A DNA stretch of 6,906 nt from Flavipsychrobacter stenotrophus. GTDB lineage: Bacteria > Bacteroidota > Bacteroidia > Chitinophagales > Chitinophagaceae. The DNA is taken from the NCBI GenBank assembly GCA_947372365.1, contig CANBTK010000104.1, positions 1-6,906 on the forward strand, in the 5' to 3' direction. Shown piece by piece: positions 1-6,448 of this stretch. The notes beneath the pieces were generated by a model. The model was not told the origin of the DNA. It was given only the letters and a program-made list of their open reading frames with translations, and searched no databases. Positions within the stretch are counted from its first letter, which is position 1, and each line of letters starts with the position of its first letter. Position numbers and translations under genes: made by a program.

Positions 1-44
1 TACACTAAAGGCACACCAGCTCATCAGCTACACAACAAATCCGT

Positions 45-84
45 AAACAAAAGCGGCCACCTCATTTTATATGAAGAAGCCGCT
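45..84 (-). terminator. Probable intrinsic terminator after the DyP peroxidase gene
   Basis: Read on the minus strand, a 6-bp stem (plus-strand arms 52-57 AGCGGC and 79-84 GCCGCT) is followed by TTTTGTTT. Inside its 21-base loop a second 4-bp pairing (62-65 with 71-74) can form. It lies about 28 bases after the peroxidase stop codon, where a terminator is expected. The stem is short and the T-run is interrupted, so it is weaker than the other two terminators in the window. The plus strand shows no T-run after the hairpin, so it would act only on minus-strand transcripts. Confidence 0.45.
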
Positions 85-112
85 AAAAATAAATAGCCTT
101 AAAACCCTGTTC

Positions 113-1663
113 CTATTGTGCTATTGGCGGTTGTTTGCCGTTTGCTATATACTGGAGCGTTGCCCTGGAGGGCAGCAAGCAGTAAGCTGTACCCACCGTG
201 GATACCAACTGCGGCACCTTGTCAATTTTATAGTTTGCCGGGCCTCCGTTATAGGGCACGAGGGGAATTGTAAATGAGGGGTCAATAGATGCAGCTCCCG
301 GCCTGGCTGTGCGGTTGCCCGTAAGTACATCCTGGGTATTTTGCCGCCAGCCTGTATATACAGGGCTGAAATTATTGAAATTCATCCATCCGCATAATTT
401 CTCAAATTGTGTAGAAAAATCCCCACAGAGAAACAGGCCGATAAGCCCCCTGTCAGCGTCAGGCGTAGCCACGTCAAATGTTGGCCCGTAAGGCACACCT
501 CGTCTTATGAGGCGCGTTACAGGGGTTACATTGGAATTAACACCTTCATCCCTCGGATTCGTAACCCTTGTATGCGCAGAAAACGGGCATTTGAGACCCG
601 CCATATCTGGTTCGTTCACAGCAGGATTGTTGTACATGAAGCTGGTATTTTCTGCTTGCATGCTGTCCTCTGTGTATGGCGACACCGTTAAAGGTGTACC
701 GTCTCGCCATCTGCCATTTAACTTTGCTGCCAGCCATTCCCTTGCATAGGCTTCCTGCGTCGGGAACTTGTTATTGGGTTGGGGAGGAATAATCTTCGCT
801 ATTGCTTTAGCATTGTCATCCAGCAACTTTTCGAATGAGGCCGAATCCTGCGAAAGTATACGCAGGGCGTTGTAACACCCATCCATCGCAAATGCACCTT
901 CCGGACCGGTAGTAGGAAATGGAGGGACGCCATATTTGATATTACAATTCGGATCGTAGCCAATGAGAAAGTAGCTCAAATTGGATGGATCGTTTTCGGG
1001 TATAACCGGCACCAGGTCAGGCTCATCAATTCCATCCTTATAACCAAATTGAATGATGTCTTTCCCCAGTTGCGATTGAAACAATCGACCGCCATTACTC
1101 GCAGCCGAACTATAATTTTTAAGCGGGAATAATTCCTGGATACTCGTGCCGCCGGCTGAAACGGCTGTCGCGATATACTGCATAATAGTGCCAAGGAAAT
1201 CCTCCGTCATGGCGTATGCATGAACCACGCAATGTACATCGGAGGTATCAAAATTGTGGCTTGGCTGTGAAGCAGGCAGCTGATTCCCCCACCACTTGGC
1301 GGGATCACTCGGGCCAGTATCGTTTAATGTAAATTGCGGGTTTGCAAGTGGCGAACTGTTTATGGGACATGCAGGCCCAACAATAAAACTCCCTGGGAAT
1401 TGACTGCTATCAAGGTCTGATTCCACGATCTTTACACCACCCCAGGTAAGCCCGATGTTCAGCATATAGTCCGGTTTCACTTCCCAGGTTTCAGCCGTTC
1501 TGAGATAAGGCATTAAGCCACTAATGAAGGCCGGAACACCAGTAAAATCGTTAAATCTAAATAGCATATGAACGGAATACGGATGGGTATAGCCCCTCAA
1601 TATCAGACCCTGTATATTTCTCTTACCTTCTTCGGTGGTAGGATCGGATGTTGTATTTGCCAT
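113..1663 (-). CDS. DyP-type haem peroxidase, 516 aa
   Basis: Probable dye-decolourising-type peroxidase, a haem enzyme that uses hydrogen peroxide to oxidise organic or phenolic compounds; the natural substrate is unknown. Visible family marks: an N-terminal IQGLILRGY (17-25), like the DIQG..LRGY opening of these proteins; the GxxDG motif as FGYKDG (206-211), with D210 the expected distal catalytic Asp; CPFSAHTRVTNPRD (359-372), with H364 the expected proximal haem ligand; and TRLIRRGVPYG (383-393), holding the probable distal Arg (R387 or R388), followed by RGLIGLFLCGDF (405-416). All key residues are present, so it should be active. There is no signal peptide or Tat motif, which suggests a cytosolic enzyme. 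I start it at the ATG at 1661-1663, after an A8-containing leader. A longer reading frame begins at 1705, inside a terminator stem, and adds 14 residues of no family character. It lies downstream of the 163-aa gene on the same strand. The C terminus shows no encapsulin-targeting-like peptide that I recognise. Confidence 0.88.
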   Translation of the reverse strand: MANTTSDPTTEEGKRNIQGLILRGYTHPYSVHMLFRFNDFTGVPAFISGLMPYLRTAETWEVKPDYMLNIGLTWGGVKIVESDLDSSQFPGSFIVGPACPINSSPLANPQFTLNDTGPSDPAKWWGNQLPASQPSHNFDTSDVHCVVHAYAMTEDFLGTIMQYIATAVSAGGTSIQELFPLKNYSSAASNGGRLFQSQLGKDIIQFGYKDGIDEPDLVPVIPENDPSNLSYFLIGYDPNCNIKYGVPPFPTTGPEGAFAMDGCYNALRILSQDSASFEKLLDDNAKAIAKIIPPQPNNKFPTQEAYAREWLAAKLNGRWRDGTPLTVSPYTEDSMQAENTSFMYNNPAVNEPDMAGLKCPFSAHTRVTNPRDEGVNSNVTPVTRLIRRGVPYGPTFDVATPDADRGLIGLFLCGDFSTQFEKLCGWMNFNNFSPVYTGWRQNTQDVLTGNRTARPGAASIDPSFTIPLVPYNGGPANYKIDKVPQLVSTVGTAYCLLPSRATLQYIANGKQPPIAQ

Positions 1664-1665
1664 GC

Positions 1666-1677
1666 TGATTTTTTTTG
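1666..1677 (-). promoter_or_regulatory. A-rich translation leader of the peroxidase gene
   Basis: On the minus strand CAAAAAAAATCA lies two bases before the ATG of the peroxidase. No Shine-Dalgarno sequence is present. The identical 12-mer precedes the 163-aa gene upstream (2239-2250). A-rich leaders are usual for Bacteroidota translation starts. The element supports the start at 1663 rather than the longer frame from 1705. Confidence 0.5.
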
Positions 1678-1681
1678 AGTT

Positions 1682-1713
1682 AAAAAAACACAGCCAGGTA
1701 ACCACCTGGCTGT
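1682..1713 (-). terminator. Intrinsic terminator between the 163-aa gene and the peroxidase gene
   Basis: Plus-strand arms 1690-1699 and 1704-1713 form a perfect 10-bp stem (core CAGCCAGGT / ACCTGGCTG) with a 4-base loop. On the minus strand the hairpin is followed by TG and seven Ts, a textbook Rho-independent terminator. It starts about 25 bases after the stop codon of the 163-aa gene and its T-run ends only 18 bases before the peroxidase ATG. It therefore sits inside what otherwise looks like a two-gene operon. There is no T-run on the plus strand. It may lower peroxidase expression relative to its partner, or be a regulated attenuator. Confidence 0.8.
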
Positions 1714-1737
1714 AATAACCATATAAGAAATTAATAA

Positions 1738-2229
1738 CTAGCTCAATCCCATTGCGCTCTTGATATTGTCAATGGTCCAGGGATATGCAGAAAAATTATC
1801 CTCTGGCTTGCTAAGGTTATTTGAGGTAATAAACTTGTAGAAGATCGGATAGGTAAGCGAATCCGGCTTTGTTGGGTCGAAACCAGCAGGAGGGTTAAGC
1901 GCAATTGCGGCAAGACCGGCAAATGCTGTCTTTATCGCACTCCCATTCTCGAAAAACTTATTCAGGTAGGTATTCATATCCCCATCAAATTCCGTCATTA
2001 GCAAAACCGCAGATATAGCTGGCGTAACAACCGGCGCCAACGGATTGGTCATATCCGCTTTTGTGTTAGTGCCCCCGGGGATAAGCGCAACTCGTGCGTA
2101 ATGTACCAGATCAAGAAATGAAGCGGCCGTTGCATCTGGGCCTGGGAAATTGGTGTAAATAAAATAGGCGGCATACTGCGCCTGTGCATCTTGCCTGATT
2201 GGAACGTAAAGTGTTAACGGATTTGCCAT
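1738..2229 (-). CDS. Small protein linked to the DyP peroxidase, probable dimeric alpha/beta-barrel domain, 163 aa
   Basis: Function not known. The protein opens with MANPLTLYVPIRQD and carries LVHYARVALIP (41-51), then, after a loop rich in Pro, Thr and Asn (about 52-72), LLMTEFDGDMNTYLNKFF (76-93). The pair 'HYAR.ALIP' plus 'LL.TEFDGD...YL' recalls short ferredoxin-like alpha/beta-barrel domains seen near or fused to peroxidases and other oxidoreductases, where the two segments are neighbouring beta strands. This is from memory and I treat the fold as an inference. It has no signal peptide, membrane segment or cysteine. It is the first gene of a minus-strand pair, with the peroxidase 74 bp downstream and a terminator in the gap. 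The ATG start at 2229 follows an A-rich leader identical to that of the peroxidase. A substrate- or haem-handling partner role is possible but unproven. Confidence 0.75.
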   Translation of the reverse strand: MANPLTLYVPIRQDAQAQYAAYFIYTNFPGPDATAASFLDLVHYARVALIPGGTNTKADMTNPLAPVVTPAISAVLLMTEFDGDMNTYLNKFFENGSAIKTAFAGLAAIALNPPAGFDPTKPDSLTYPIFYKFITSNNLSKPEDNFSAYPWTIDNIKSAMGLS

Positions 2230-2238
2230 TTTATTTGG

Positions 2239-2250
2239 TGATTTTTTTTG
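2239..2250 (-). promoter_or_regulatory. A-rich translation leader of the 163-aa gene
   Basis: On the minus strand CAAAAAAAATCA, followed by CCAAATAAA and the ATG. The same 12-mer occurs just before the peroxidase ATG at 1666-1677, and both genes then start ATGGCAAAT. It probably favours ribosome access in place of a Shine-Dalgarno sequence. Recent shared ancestry of the two start regions is another explanation. Confidence 0.45.
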
Positions 2251-2502
2251 CCTACTCTTTGATCCTGTTTTCGGCTTACCAGTGTGACTATTTTAAATTG
2301 TATAGTTAAAAAGGAATAAAATCCAGCAGCTTACATCTATAACGGCGATGCTTGTTGCAGCAATAAATAATGAGAACGAAAGTTGCTATCAATCGTCTCG
2401 TGAAAATATAAAAAACAATTATCACTTTATAGCAGATTAGAATATTTATTTCGAATTAAAATAAAAAATTGAATCACAATGTTTTACGCCAATATGCTGC
2501 AC

Positions 2503-2531
2503 AAAAAAGCCGAAGGAAATTTCCTTCGGCT
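2503..2531 (-). terminator. Intrinsic terminator of glyA
   Basis: Positions 2508-2531 are a perfect 24-bp palindrome (arms AGCCGAAGGAAA / TTTCCTTCGGCT). As a hairpin it has a GC-rich lower stem. On the minus strand it is followed by a further run of Ts (plus-strand As at 2503-2507). It begins 33 bases after the glyA stop codon. On the plus strand no T-run follows, so it terminates the glyA transcript only. Confidence 0.88.
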
Positions 2532-2564
2532 CAATTATCAAACTCAGTAATAAAAAAATCAGTC

Positions 2565-3842
2565 CTACAGTTCCGGATACAAAGGGAACCCTGTCATAAA
2601 CTCGTTTACTTCGCCTTTTATGGTAGCCATTAGCTGTTCATCATCTGGCGACATCAATGCGCGGTCTATCCAGTTTACAATTAACTGCATATCGTTAGCC
2701 TTTAGCCCCCTGGTTGTAACGGCGGGCACCCCTACCCTTATCCCCGAAGTAATGAATGGCGATTTATCATCGAAAGGCACCATGTTTTTGTTAATAGTAA
2801 TATCTGCTTTAACAAGCGTGTTTTCAGATTTTTTACCGCTAATGCCCTTATTGCGAAGGTCTATTAATAGCAGGTGGTTGTCGGTACCGCCGGAAACGAT
2901 ATCATAACCTTTAGCTGTAAATGCTTGTGCCAATGCCTGCGCATTTTCTATTACCTGCTTGCCGTACTGTAAAAAGCCATCCTGCAATATTTCATAAAAC
3001 GCAACAGCTTTAGCAGCTATCACGTGCTCCAGCGGGCCACCCTGCGTGCCAGGGAAAACAGCAAGGTCTATCATCTGGCTCAGGGTCCTTGTTTCGCCTT
3101 TAGGGCCTTTGACACCCCAGGTGTTCTCAAAATCCTTTTTCATTACAATAAGCCCACCGCGCGGGCCGCGTAATGTTTTGTGGGTAGTAGTAGTTACAAA
3201 ATGGCAATGTTCGAACGGGCTGCTAAGCAAACCCTTAGCAATAAGCCCTGCCGGGTGCGATATATCGGCCATCACCAACGCGCCTACTTTGTCAGCAATT
3301 GCGCGGATGCGGGCATAGTCCCAGTCGCGGCTATAAGCCGAAGCCCCGCAGATGAGCAGCTTTGGCTTATGCTCATTCGCCTGCTTTTCCATCATATCAT
3401 AATCAACAAGGCCAGTCTCTTTTATTACGCCGTAGTGAACAGCGTTATATAATTTACCCGAAATATTCACTGGCGAACCCTGTGTTAAGTGCCCACCCAT
3501 GCTCAGGTCTAAACCTAAAATAGTATCGCCGGGCTGTAATACAGCCAGCATGAGCGCAGCATTAGCCTGCGCACCGCTATGCGGCTGCACATTGGCATAC
3601 TCACACCCAAATATCTCCTTTGCCCTGTCAATAGCCAGTTGCTCGCTTTTATCTACTACTTCGCAACCGCCATAATACCTCTTGCCCGGATAGCCCTCTG
3701 CATACTTATTGGTCATTGCACTACCCATAGCCTGCATTACCTGCAAACTTGTAAAGTTTTCGGAAGCTATGAGCTCCAGCCCATGGCGTTGGCGGTTAAG
3801 TTCTTCTTGTATGAGGCCAAATATGGCAGTATCGCGTTGCAT
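2565..3842 (-). CDS. glyA: Serine hydroxymethyltransferase, 425 aa
   Basis: PLP-dependent cytosolic enzyme that converts serine and tetrahydrofolate to glycine and 5,10-methylenetetrahydrofolate, the main source of one-carbon units. The full-length family pattern is visible: [11 protein letters not shown] (20-30); [17 protein letters not shown] (45-61), the substrate and PLP region; QPHSGAQAN (86-94), which binds the cofactor phosphate; H118 in SMGGHLTQG, which stacks on the PLP ring; D193 in ADISHPAGL, which pairs with the pyridine nitrogen; and [14 protein letters not shown] (217-230), where K222 is the Schiff-base lysine. The length is normal for the family. The ATG at 3842 puts the typical N terminus (MQRDTAIF) in place and lies only about 17 bases from a good promoter element, so the 5' leader is very short. 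It is transcribed alone, with its own terminator, and divergently from the symporter gene. No oddities in the protein. Confidence 0.97.
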   Translation of the reverse strand: MQRDTAIFGLIQEELNRQRHGLELIASENFTSLQVMQAMGSAMTNKYAEGYPGKRYYGGCEVVDKSEQLAIDRAKEIFGCEYANVQPHSGAQANAALMLAVLQPGDTILGLDLSMGGHLTQGSPVNISGKLYNAVHYGVIKETGLVDYDMMEKQANEHKPKLLICGASAYSRDWDYARIRAIADKVGALVMADISHPAGLIAKGLLSSPFEHCHFVTTTTHKTLRGPRGGLIVMKKDFENTWGVKGPKGETRTLSQMIDLAVFPGTQGGPLEHVIAAKAVAFYEILQDGFLQYGKQVIENAQALAQAFTAKGYDIVSGGTDNHLLLIDLRNKGISGKKSENTLVKADITINKNMVPFDDKSPFITSGIRVGVPAVTTRGLKANDMQLIVNWIDRALMSPDDEQLMATIKGEVNEFMTGFPLYPEL

Positions 3843-3859
3843 GTGTGTGATTTTGTAGG

Positions 3860-3890
3860 CAAAGATAGTAGCAGAGAAGGCTATTACAAC
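3860..3890 (-). promoter_or_regulatory. Bacteroidota-type promoter of glyA
   Basis: On the minus strand GTTG (3887-3890), 19 bases, then TATCTTTG (3860-3867), an exact match to the TAnnTTTG -7 box of Bacteroidota primary sigma promoters with the usual spacing. Transcription should start near 3855, leaving a leader of only about a dozen bases before the glyA ATG. Confidence 0.65.
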
Positions 3891-3999
3891 TTTTATACCC
3901 GTAACAAAAGCATAAAACCTGAATGGCTACCTATAAAACAATAGTTTTGAGGTAGCTCACAGGCAATCTAATATTCAACAACACTAAATTTAGGCCAAA

Positions 4000-4134
4000 G
4001 TGCAATATATCCTCAAATTATTACTAAAACTTATTGTCTGGGCGGGCCTGATTTTCTTCGCATGTGCTTTGCTATGGTTTTTTGTATATTCCTCGTTTGT
4101 TATGTGTGGCCATTTCTTTGGCGCAAGGCATTAG
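4000..4134 (+). CDS. Possible small single-pass membrane protein, 44 aa, GTG start
   Basis: A reading frame from GTG (4000-4002) to TAG (4132-4134) encodes a peptide starting (M)QYILKLLLKLIVWAGLIFF and continuing hydrophobic to about residue 36, ending GHFFGARH. The make-up (two lysines near the N terminus, then one long hydrophobic stretch with Trp, Phe and Leu) is that of a membrane anchor with its N terminus inside the cell. An in-frame stop lies three codons upstream, so GTG is the only plausible start. A TAnnTTTG-like box lies about 50 bases upstream (3942-3949) without a clear -33 partner. I recognise no family. It could also be a chance frame in AT-rich DNA or the remnant of a longer gene. 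The frame falls wholly between the two divergent promoters. Confidence 0.3.
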   Translation: MQYILKLLLKLIVWAGLIFFACALLWFFVYSSFVMCGHFFGARH

Positions 4135-4180
4135 AGGCACCTTATATTCATGACTTTGCTTTTAAGAGGCTATTGCTAAA

Positions 4181-4207
4181 TTGTTAGCACTGTATAATGT
4201 AGCTTTG
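4181..4207 (+). promoter_or_regulatory. Bacteroidota-type promoter of the symporter gene
   Basis: TTG (4181-4183), 16 bases, then TAGCTTTG (4200-4207), an exact match to the TAnnTTTG -7 box with a slightly short spacer. It ends 19 bases before the ATG at 4227, so the leader would be short. A TATAAT at 4193-4198 overlaps it but has no suitably spaced -35. Confidence 0.55.
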
Positions 4208-4226
4208 GCAATTCAACCCATACCTA

Positions 4227-5474
4227 ATGGATCAAAAAAATAAAAGTAGCAAATTCACCCTTTTTATATTAGTTGCAATGGCCGCGGGCATTGCGCTTGG
4301 CTTTATACTCAATAAGAACATCGAAAGCAAGGCAATCACCTCGCCTGACACTGTGCTGCAGCCTTTCAGCCTTGCAGCCGATGTTTTCCTGCGGCTGATA
4401 AAAATGATTGTGGCCCCGCTGGTATTTACTACCTTGGTGGTAGGTGTTGCTAAACAAGGCAATGCGAAAGCTGTCGGGCGCATTGGCGGAAAAACCATGC
4501 TCTGGTTCCTGTGTGGTTCATTTGTGAGCCTGTTTTTGGGCATGGTGCTGGTTAATTTCTTCCGCCCCGGCGAAAATATGCACCTCGCCATACCCGATGC
4601 CGTTGCTGGCCTGCCAGCCACCACGGCTATTAACCTGAAAGACTTCATTTACCACATATTCCCTACCAGCATATTCGATGCCATGGCCAAAAACGAGATA
4701 CTGCAAGTGGTAGTATTTTCAATATTCTTCGGTGTCGCTGCTGCCGCCATTGGCGAAAAGGCAGATATTATTGTAAAAACACTGGATTCCGCAGCCCATA
4801 TTATCCTTAAAATGACTGGCTACATAATGAATCTGGCGCCTATTGCTGTGTTTGGTGCAATGACCAATATAATAGCCAAACAAGGGCTGGGCATATTAGG
4901 CACTTTCTCTAAGTTTATTGGCGAGTTCTACCTGGGGCTGCTCATTCTGTTCTGCATACTGGTGGGCGCCGGATATTTATTTATCCGCAAAAGGGTCTTT
5001 ACTATGCTGAAACACATTAAAGAGCCTACCCTCATAGCGTTCTCTACCAATAGCAGCGAAGCTGCCTTCCCTAAGTTGATGATGGAGCTGGAACGTTTTG
5101 GCTGCGATGAAAAAATTGTGAGTTTTGTACTCCCCCTGGGCTATTCCTTTAACCTCGATGGCTCCATGATGTATATGACCTTCGCTTCATTGTTTATAGC
5201 CCAAACATATGGCATACACCTGGATGCAGGCACACAAATGAGCATGCTGCTGGTGCTTATGCTTACCAGCAAGGGCATTGCCGGGGTGCCCAGGGCATCA
5301 CTGGTGGTTATAGCAGGTACGCTTGCTACCTTTAAAATACCCGAGGCGGGGCTGGCACTGCTACTGGGCATAGACCCGCTGCTGGATATGGGCAGGGCAT
5401 CAATGAATGTTGTTGGCAATAGTATTGCCACCGCCGTTATTGCGAAAATGGAGGGCGGGCTTAAACCAGCATAA
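4227..5474 (+). CDS. DAACS-family dicarboxylate/amino acid:cation symporter, 415 aa
   Basis: Inner-membrane secondary transporter of the GltP/DctA (SLC1-like) family, which imports acidic amino acids or C4-dicarboxylates with sodium ions or protons. The N-terminal scaffold helices are visible at about 10-28, 46-74, 92-112, 156-175, 196-216 and 230-252. The C-terminal transport core follows: hairpin 1 tip NSSEAAFP (275-282), PLGYSFNLDGS (303-313) in the unwound helix 7, hairpin 2 SKGIAGVP (348-355), and DMGRASMNVVGN (387-398) in helix 8. R390, which holds the substrate side-chain carboxylate, is present, as are N394, N309 and D311. Two sites differ from archaeal aspartate transporters (Gly-Arg-Thr and an Asp at the sodium site): here A391 follows R390, and N398 replaces the Asp. 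Both are also seen in DctA-type dicarboxylate carriers, as is the Ser-Ser-Glu of hairpin 1, so I lean to a dicarboxylate substrate without certainty. Length is typical. It has its own promoter, and the Fe-S protein gene follows after 131 bp. Confidence 0.93.
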   Translation: MDQKNKSSKFTLFILVAMAAGIALGFILNKNIESKAITSPDTVLQPFSLAADVFLRLIKMIVAPLVFTTLVVGVAKQGNAKAVGRIGGKTMLWFLCGSFVSLFLGMVLVNFFRPGENMHLAIPDAVAGLPATTAINLKDFIYHIFPTSIFDAMAKNEILQVVVFSIFFGVAAAAIGEKADIIVKTLDSAAHIILKMTGYIMNLAPIAVFGAMTNIIAKQGLGILGTFSKFIGEFYLGLLILFCILVGAGYLFIRKRVFTMLKHIKEPTLIAFSTNSSEAAFPKLMMELERFGCDEKIVSFVLPLGYSFNLDGSMMYMTFASLFIAQTYGIHLDAGTQMSMLLVLMLTSKGIAGVPRASLVVIAGTLATFKIPEAGLALLLGIDPLLDMGRASMNVVGNSIATAVIAKMEGGLKPA

Positions 5475-5507
5475 ACATTTGCCCTAATTAACAAGCTACC
5501 CAAAACT

Positions 5508-5543
5508 ATTGTATGAATAGTTACTTTGATTTTTCTACTTTTG
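5508..5543 (+). promoter_or_regulatory. Possible promoter of the (Fe-S)-binding protein gene
   Basis: TACTTTTG (5536-5543) matches the TAnnTTTG box exactly. The nearest upstream ATTG (5508-5511) is 24 bases away, longer than usual. The box lies 62 bases before the ATG. No terminator follows the symporter gene, so read-through from it is also possible. Confidence 0.3.
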
Positions 5544-5605
5544 TTAGTGCATAAGCAGTTGAATATGGCGGGGGTTGAATTTTCACATTTGAATTTTGAG
5601 ATATC

Positions 5606-6385
5606 ATGCAGGTAAGGTCTATGGCAGAATTTGCTGCCAGTGGTGAAACACCAGAAATATTGTTTTGGGTTGGCTGTGCAGGCAGTTTTGACCAGCGTGC
5701 CCAGAAGGTAACTAAAGCATTTGCCCAGATACTGGATAAAGTAGGCATCAAATTTGCCATACTAGGCAAAGAAGAGTCGTGCACAGGCGACCCGGCAAGA
5801 AGGGCGGGCAACGAATTCCTGTTCCAGATGATGGCATACAATAACATTGCCCTGCTGAATGGCTATGGTATAAAAAAGGTGGTTACCATATGCCCGCACT
5901 GCTTTAATATATTCAAAAATGAATACCCTGCATTAGGCGGCAACTATGAGGTAATGCACCACACTACCCTATTGCAGCAGCTTATAAACGAAGGCAAAAT
6001 AACGCTAAAGGATGGCGGGGCATTTAAAGGCCAGAAGATAACCTACCACGATAGCTGCTACCTGGGCAGGGGCAACGGCATATATGAAGCCCCACGCGAA
6101 GTATTGCAGGCTTTTGATAGCGAGCTGATTGAAATGAAGCGCTGCAAAAGCAACGGTATGTGCTGCGGCGCAGGTGGCGCACAAATGTTTAAAGAGGAAG
6201 AAGCTGGTACCAGCCGTGTAAACTTTGAGCGGGCTGAGCAGGCTATGGAAACTGGCGCAACCATCATTGCTGCTAACTGCCCATTCTGCACTACCATGCT
6301 TACCGACGGTGTTAAGAACAAAGAGAAAGAAGATACAGTTAAAGTGATGGATATTGCGGAAATGGTGGCTATGTCAATGGCTTAA
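5606..6385 (+). CDS. (Fe-S)-binding protein with two CCG domains, 259 aa
   Basis: Soluble electron-transfer protein of the family that includes heterodisulfide reductase subunit B, LutA/LldE of lactate oxidation and the C-terminal half of GlpC and GlcF. Two cysteine-rich CCG modules are seen. The first has C24, SC59TG and C96PHC99; the second has C151, C186-C187-G and C225PFC228, spaced about 35 and 37-38 residues apart in both. In the first module one cysteine of the pair is Ser (S58). This looks like a family feature, as I recall the same ESCTGDP string in Bacteroidota relatives. Such modules bind iron-sulfur clusters, in HdrB non-cubane ones. The start at 5606 gives MQVRSMAEFA, which fits relatives; M6 at 5621 is the alternative. 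A partner with ferredoxin-type 4Fe-4S motifs usually sits next to such genes but is absent here, so the redox partner is unknown. The substrate pathway cannot be assigned from this window. Confidence 0.88.
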   Translation: MQVRSMAEFAASGETPEILFWVGCAGSFDQRAQKVTKAFAQILDKVGIKFAILGKEESCTGDPARRAGNEFLFQMMAYNNIALLNGYGIKKVVTICPHCFNIFKNEYPALGGNYEVMHHTTLLQQLINEGKITLKDGGAFKGQKITYHDSCYLGRGNGIYEAPREVLQAFDSELIEMKRCKSNGMCCGAGGAQMFKEEEAGTSRVNFERAEQAMETGATIIAANCPFCTTMLTDGVKNKEKEDTVKVMDIAEMVAMSMA

Positions 6386-6448
6386 AAAAATAAAAAAGCA
6401 AAAAGTAAAAGTAAAAAATGGTTATTGTGGGCAGGATTGGCTGATTTA

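Larger units (their letters stand above)
2230..2564. other. 335-bp intergenic region between the 163-aa gene and glyA
   Basis: AT-rich stretch with no reading frame I would defend. It contains the glyA terminator (2503-2531) at one end and the A-rich leader of the 163-aa gene (2239-2250) at the other. The promoter of the peroxidase pair should lie here, reading leftward, but I found no exact TAnnTTTG element on the minus strand. The nearest is an imperfect TACAATTTA at about 2295-2303. No RNA gene or repeat family was recognised. Confidence 0.6.
3843..4226. other. 384-bp divergent intergenic region between glyA and the symporter gene
   Basis: Holds the leftward glyA promoter (3860-3890), the rightward symporter promoter (4181-4207) and, between them, a possible 44-codon membrane peptide gene (4000-4134). 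A TAGTTTTG at 3942-3949 on the plus strand fits the Bacteroidota -7 box but lacks a TTG at the right distance upstream. No hairpin terminator or structured RNA was recognised. Confidence 0.6.

Noticed and set aside
113..160. Encapsulin cargo-loading peptide at the peroxidase C terminus
   Set aside because: Some DyP peroxidases are encapsulin cargo, but the C terminus here (ANGKQPPIAQ) does not resemble the Gly-Ser-Leu type targeting tails, and no encapsulin gene is in the window.
113..1705. Antisense and alternative frames within the peroxidase gene (for example 407-691 plus, 976-1194 minus)
   Set aside because: All lie inside the peroxidase reading frame and show no recognisable domain.
2290..2310. 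Minus-strand TACAATTTA as the promoter of the peroxidase pair
   Set aside because: It does not match TAnnTTTG in spacing or final base and has no good upstream partner.
3579..3944. 121-codon plus-strand frame overlapping the glyA start
   Set aside because: It lies mostly antisense to the conserved N-terminal half of glyA, has no family character and ends in low-complexity intergenic sequence. It is a shadow frame.
3942..3949. TAGTTTTG as a promoter for the 44-aa frame
   Set aside because: It matches the -7 box, but no TTG lies 16-23 bases upstream, so I do not list it as a promoter.
4232..4648. 138-codon minus-strand frame opposite the symporter gene
   Set aside because: It is fully antisense to a clearly conserved transporter gene, with a composition expected from the complement of hydrophobic codons.
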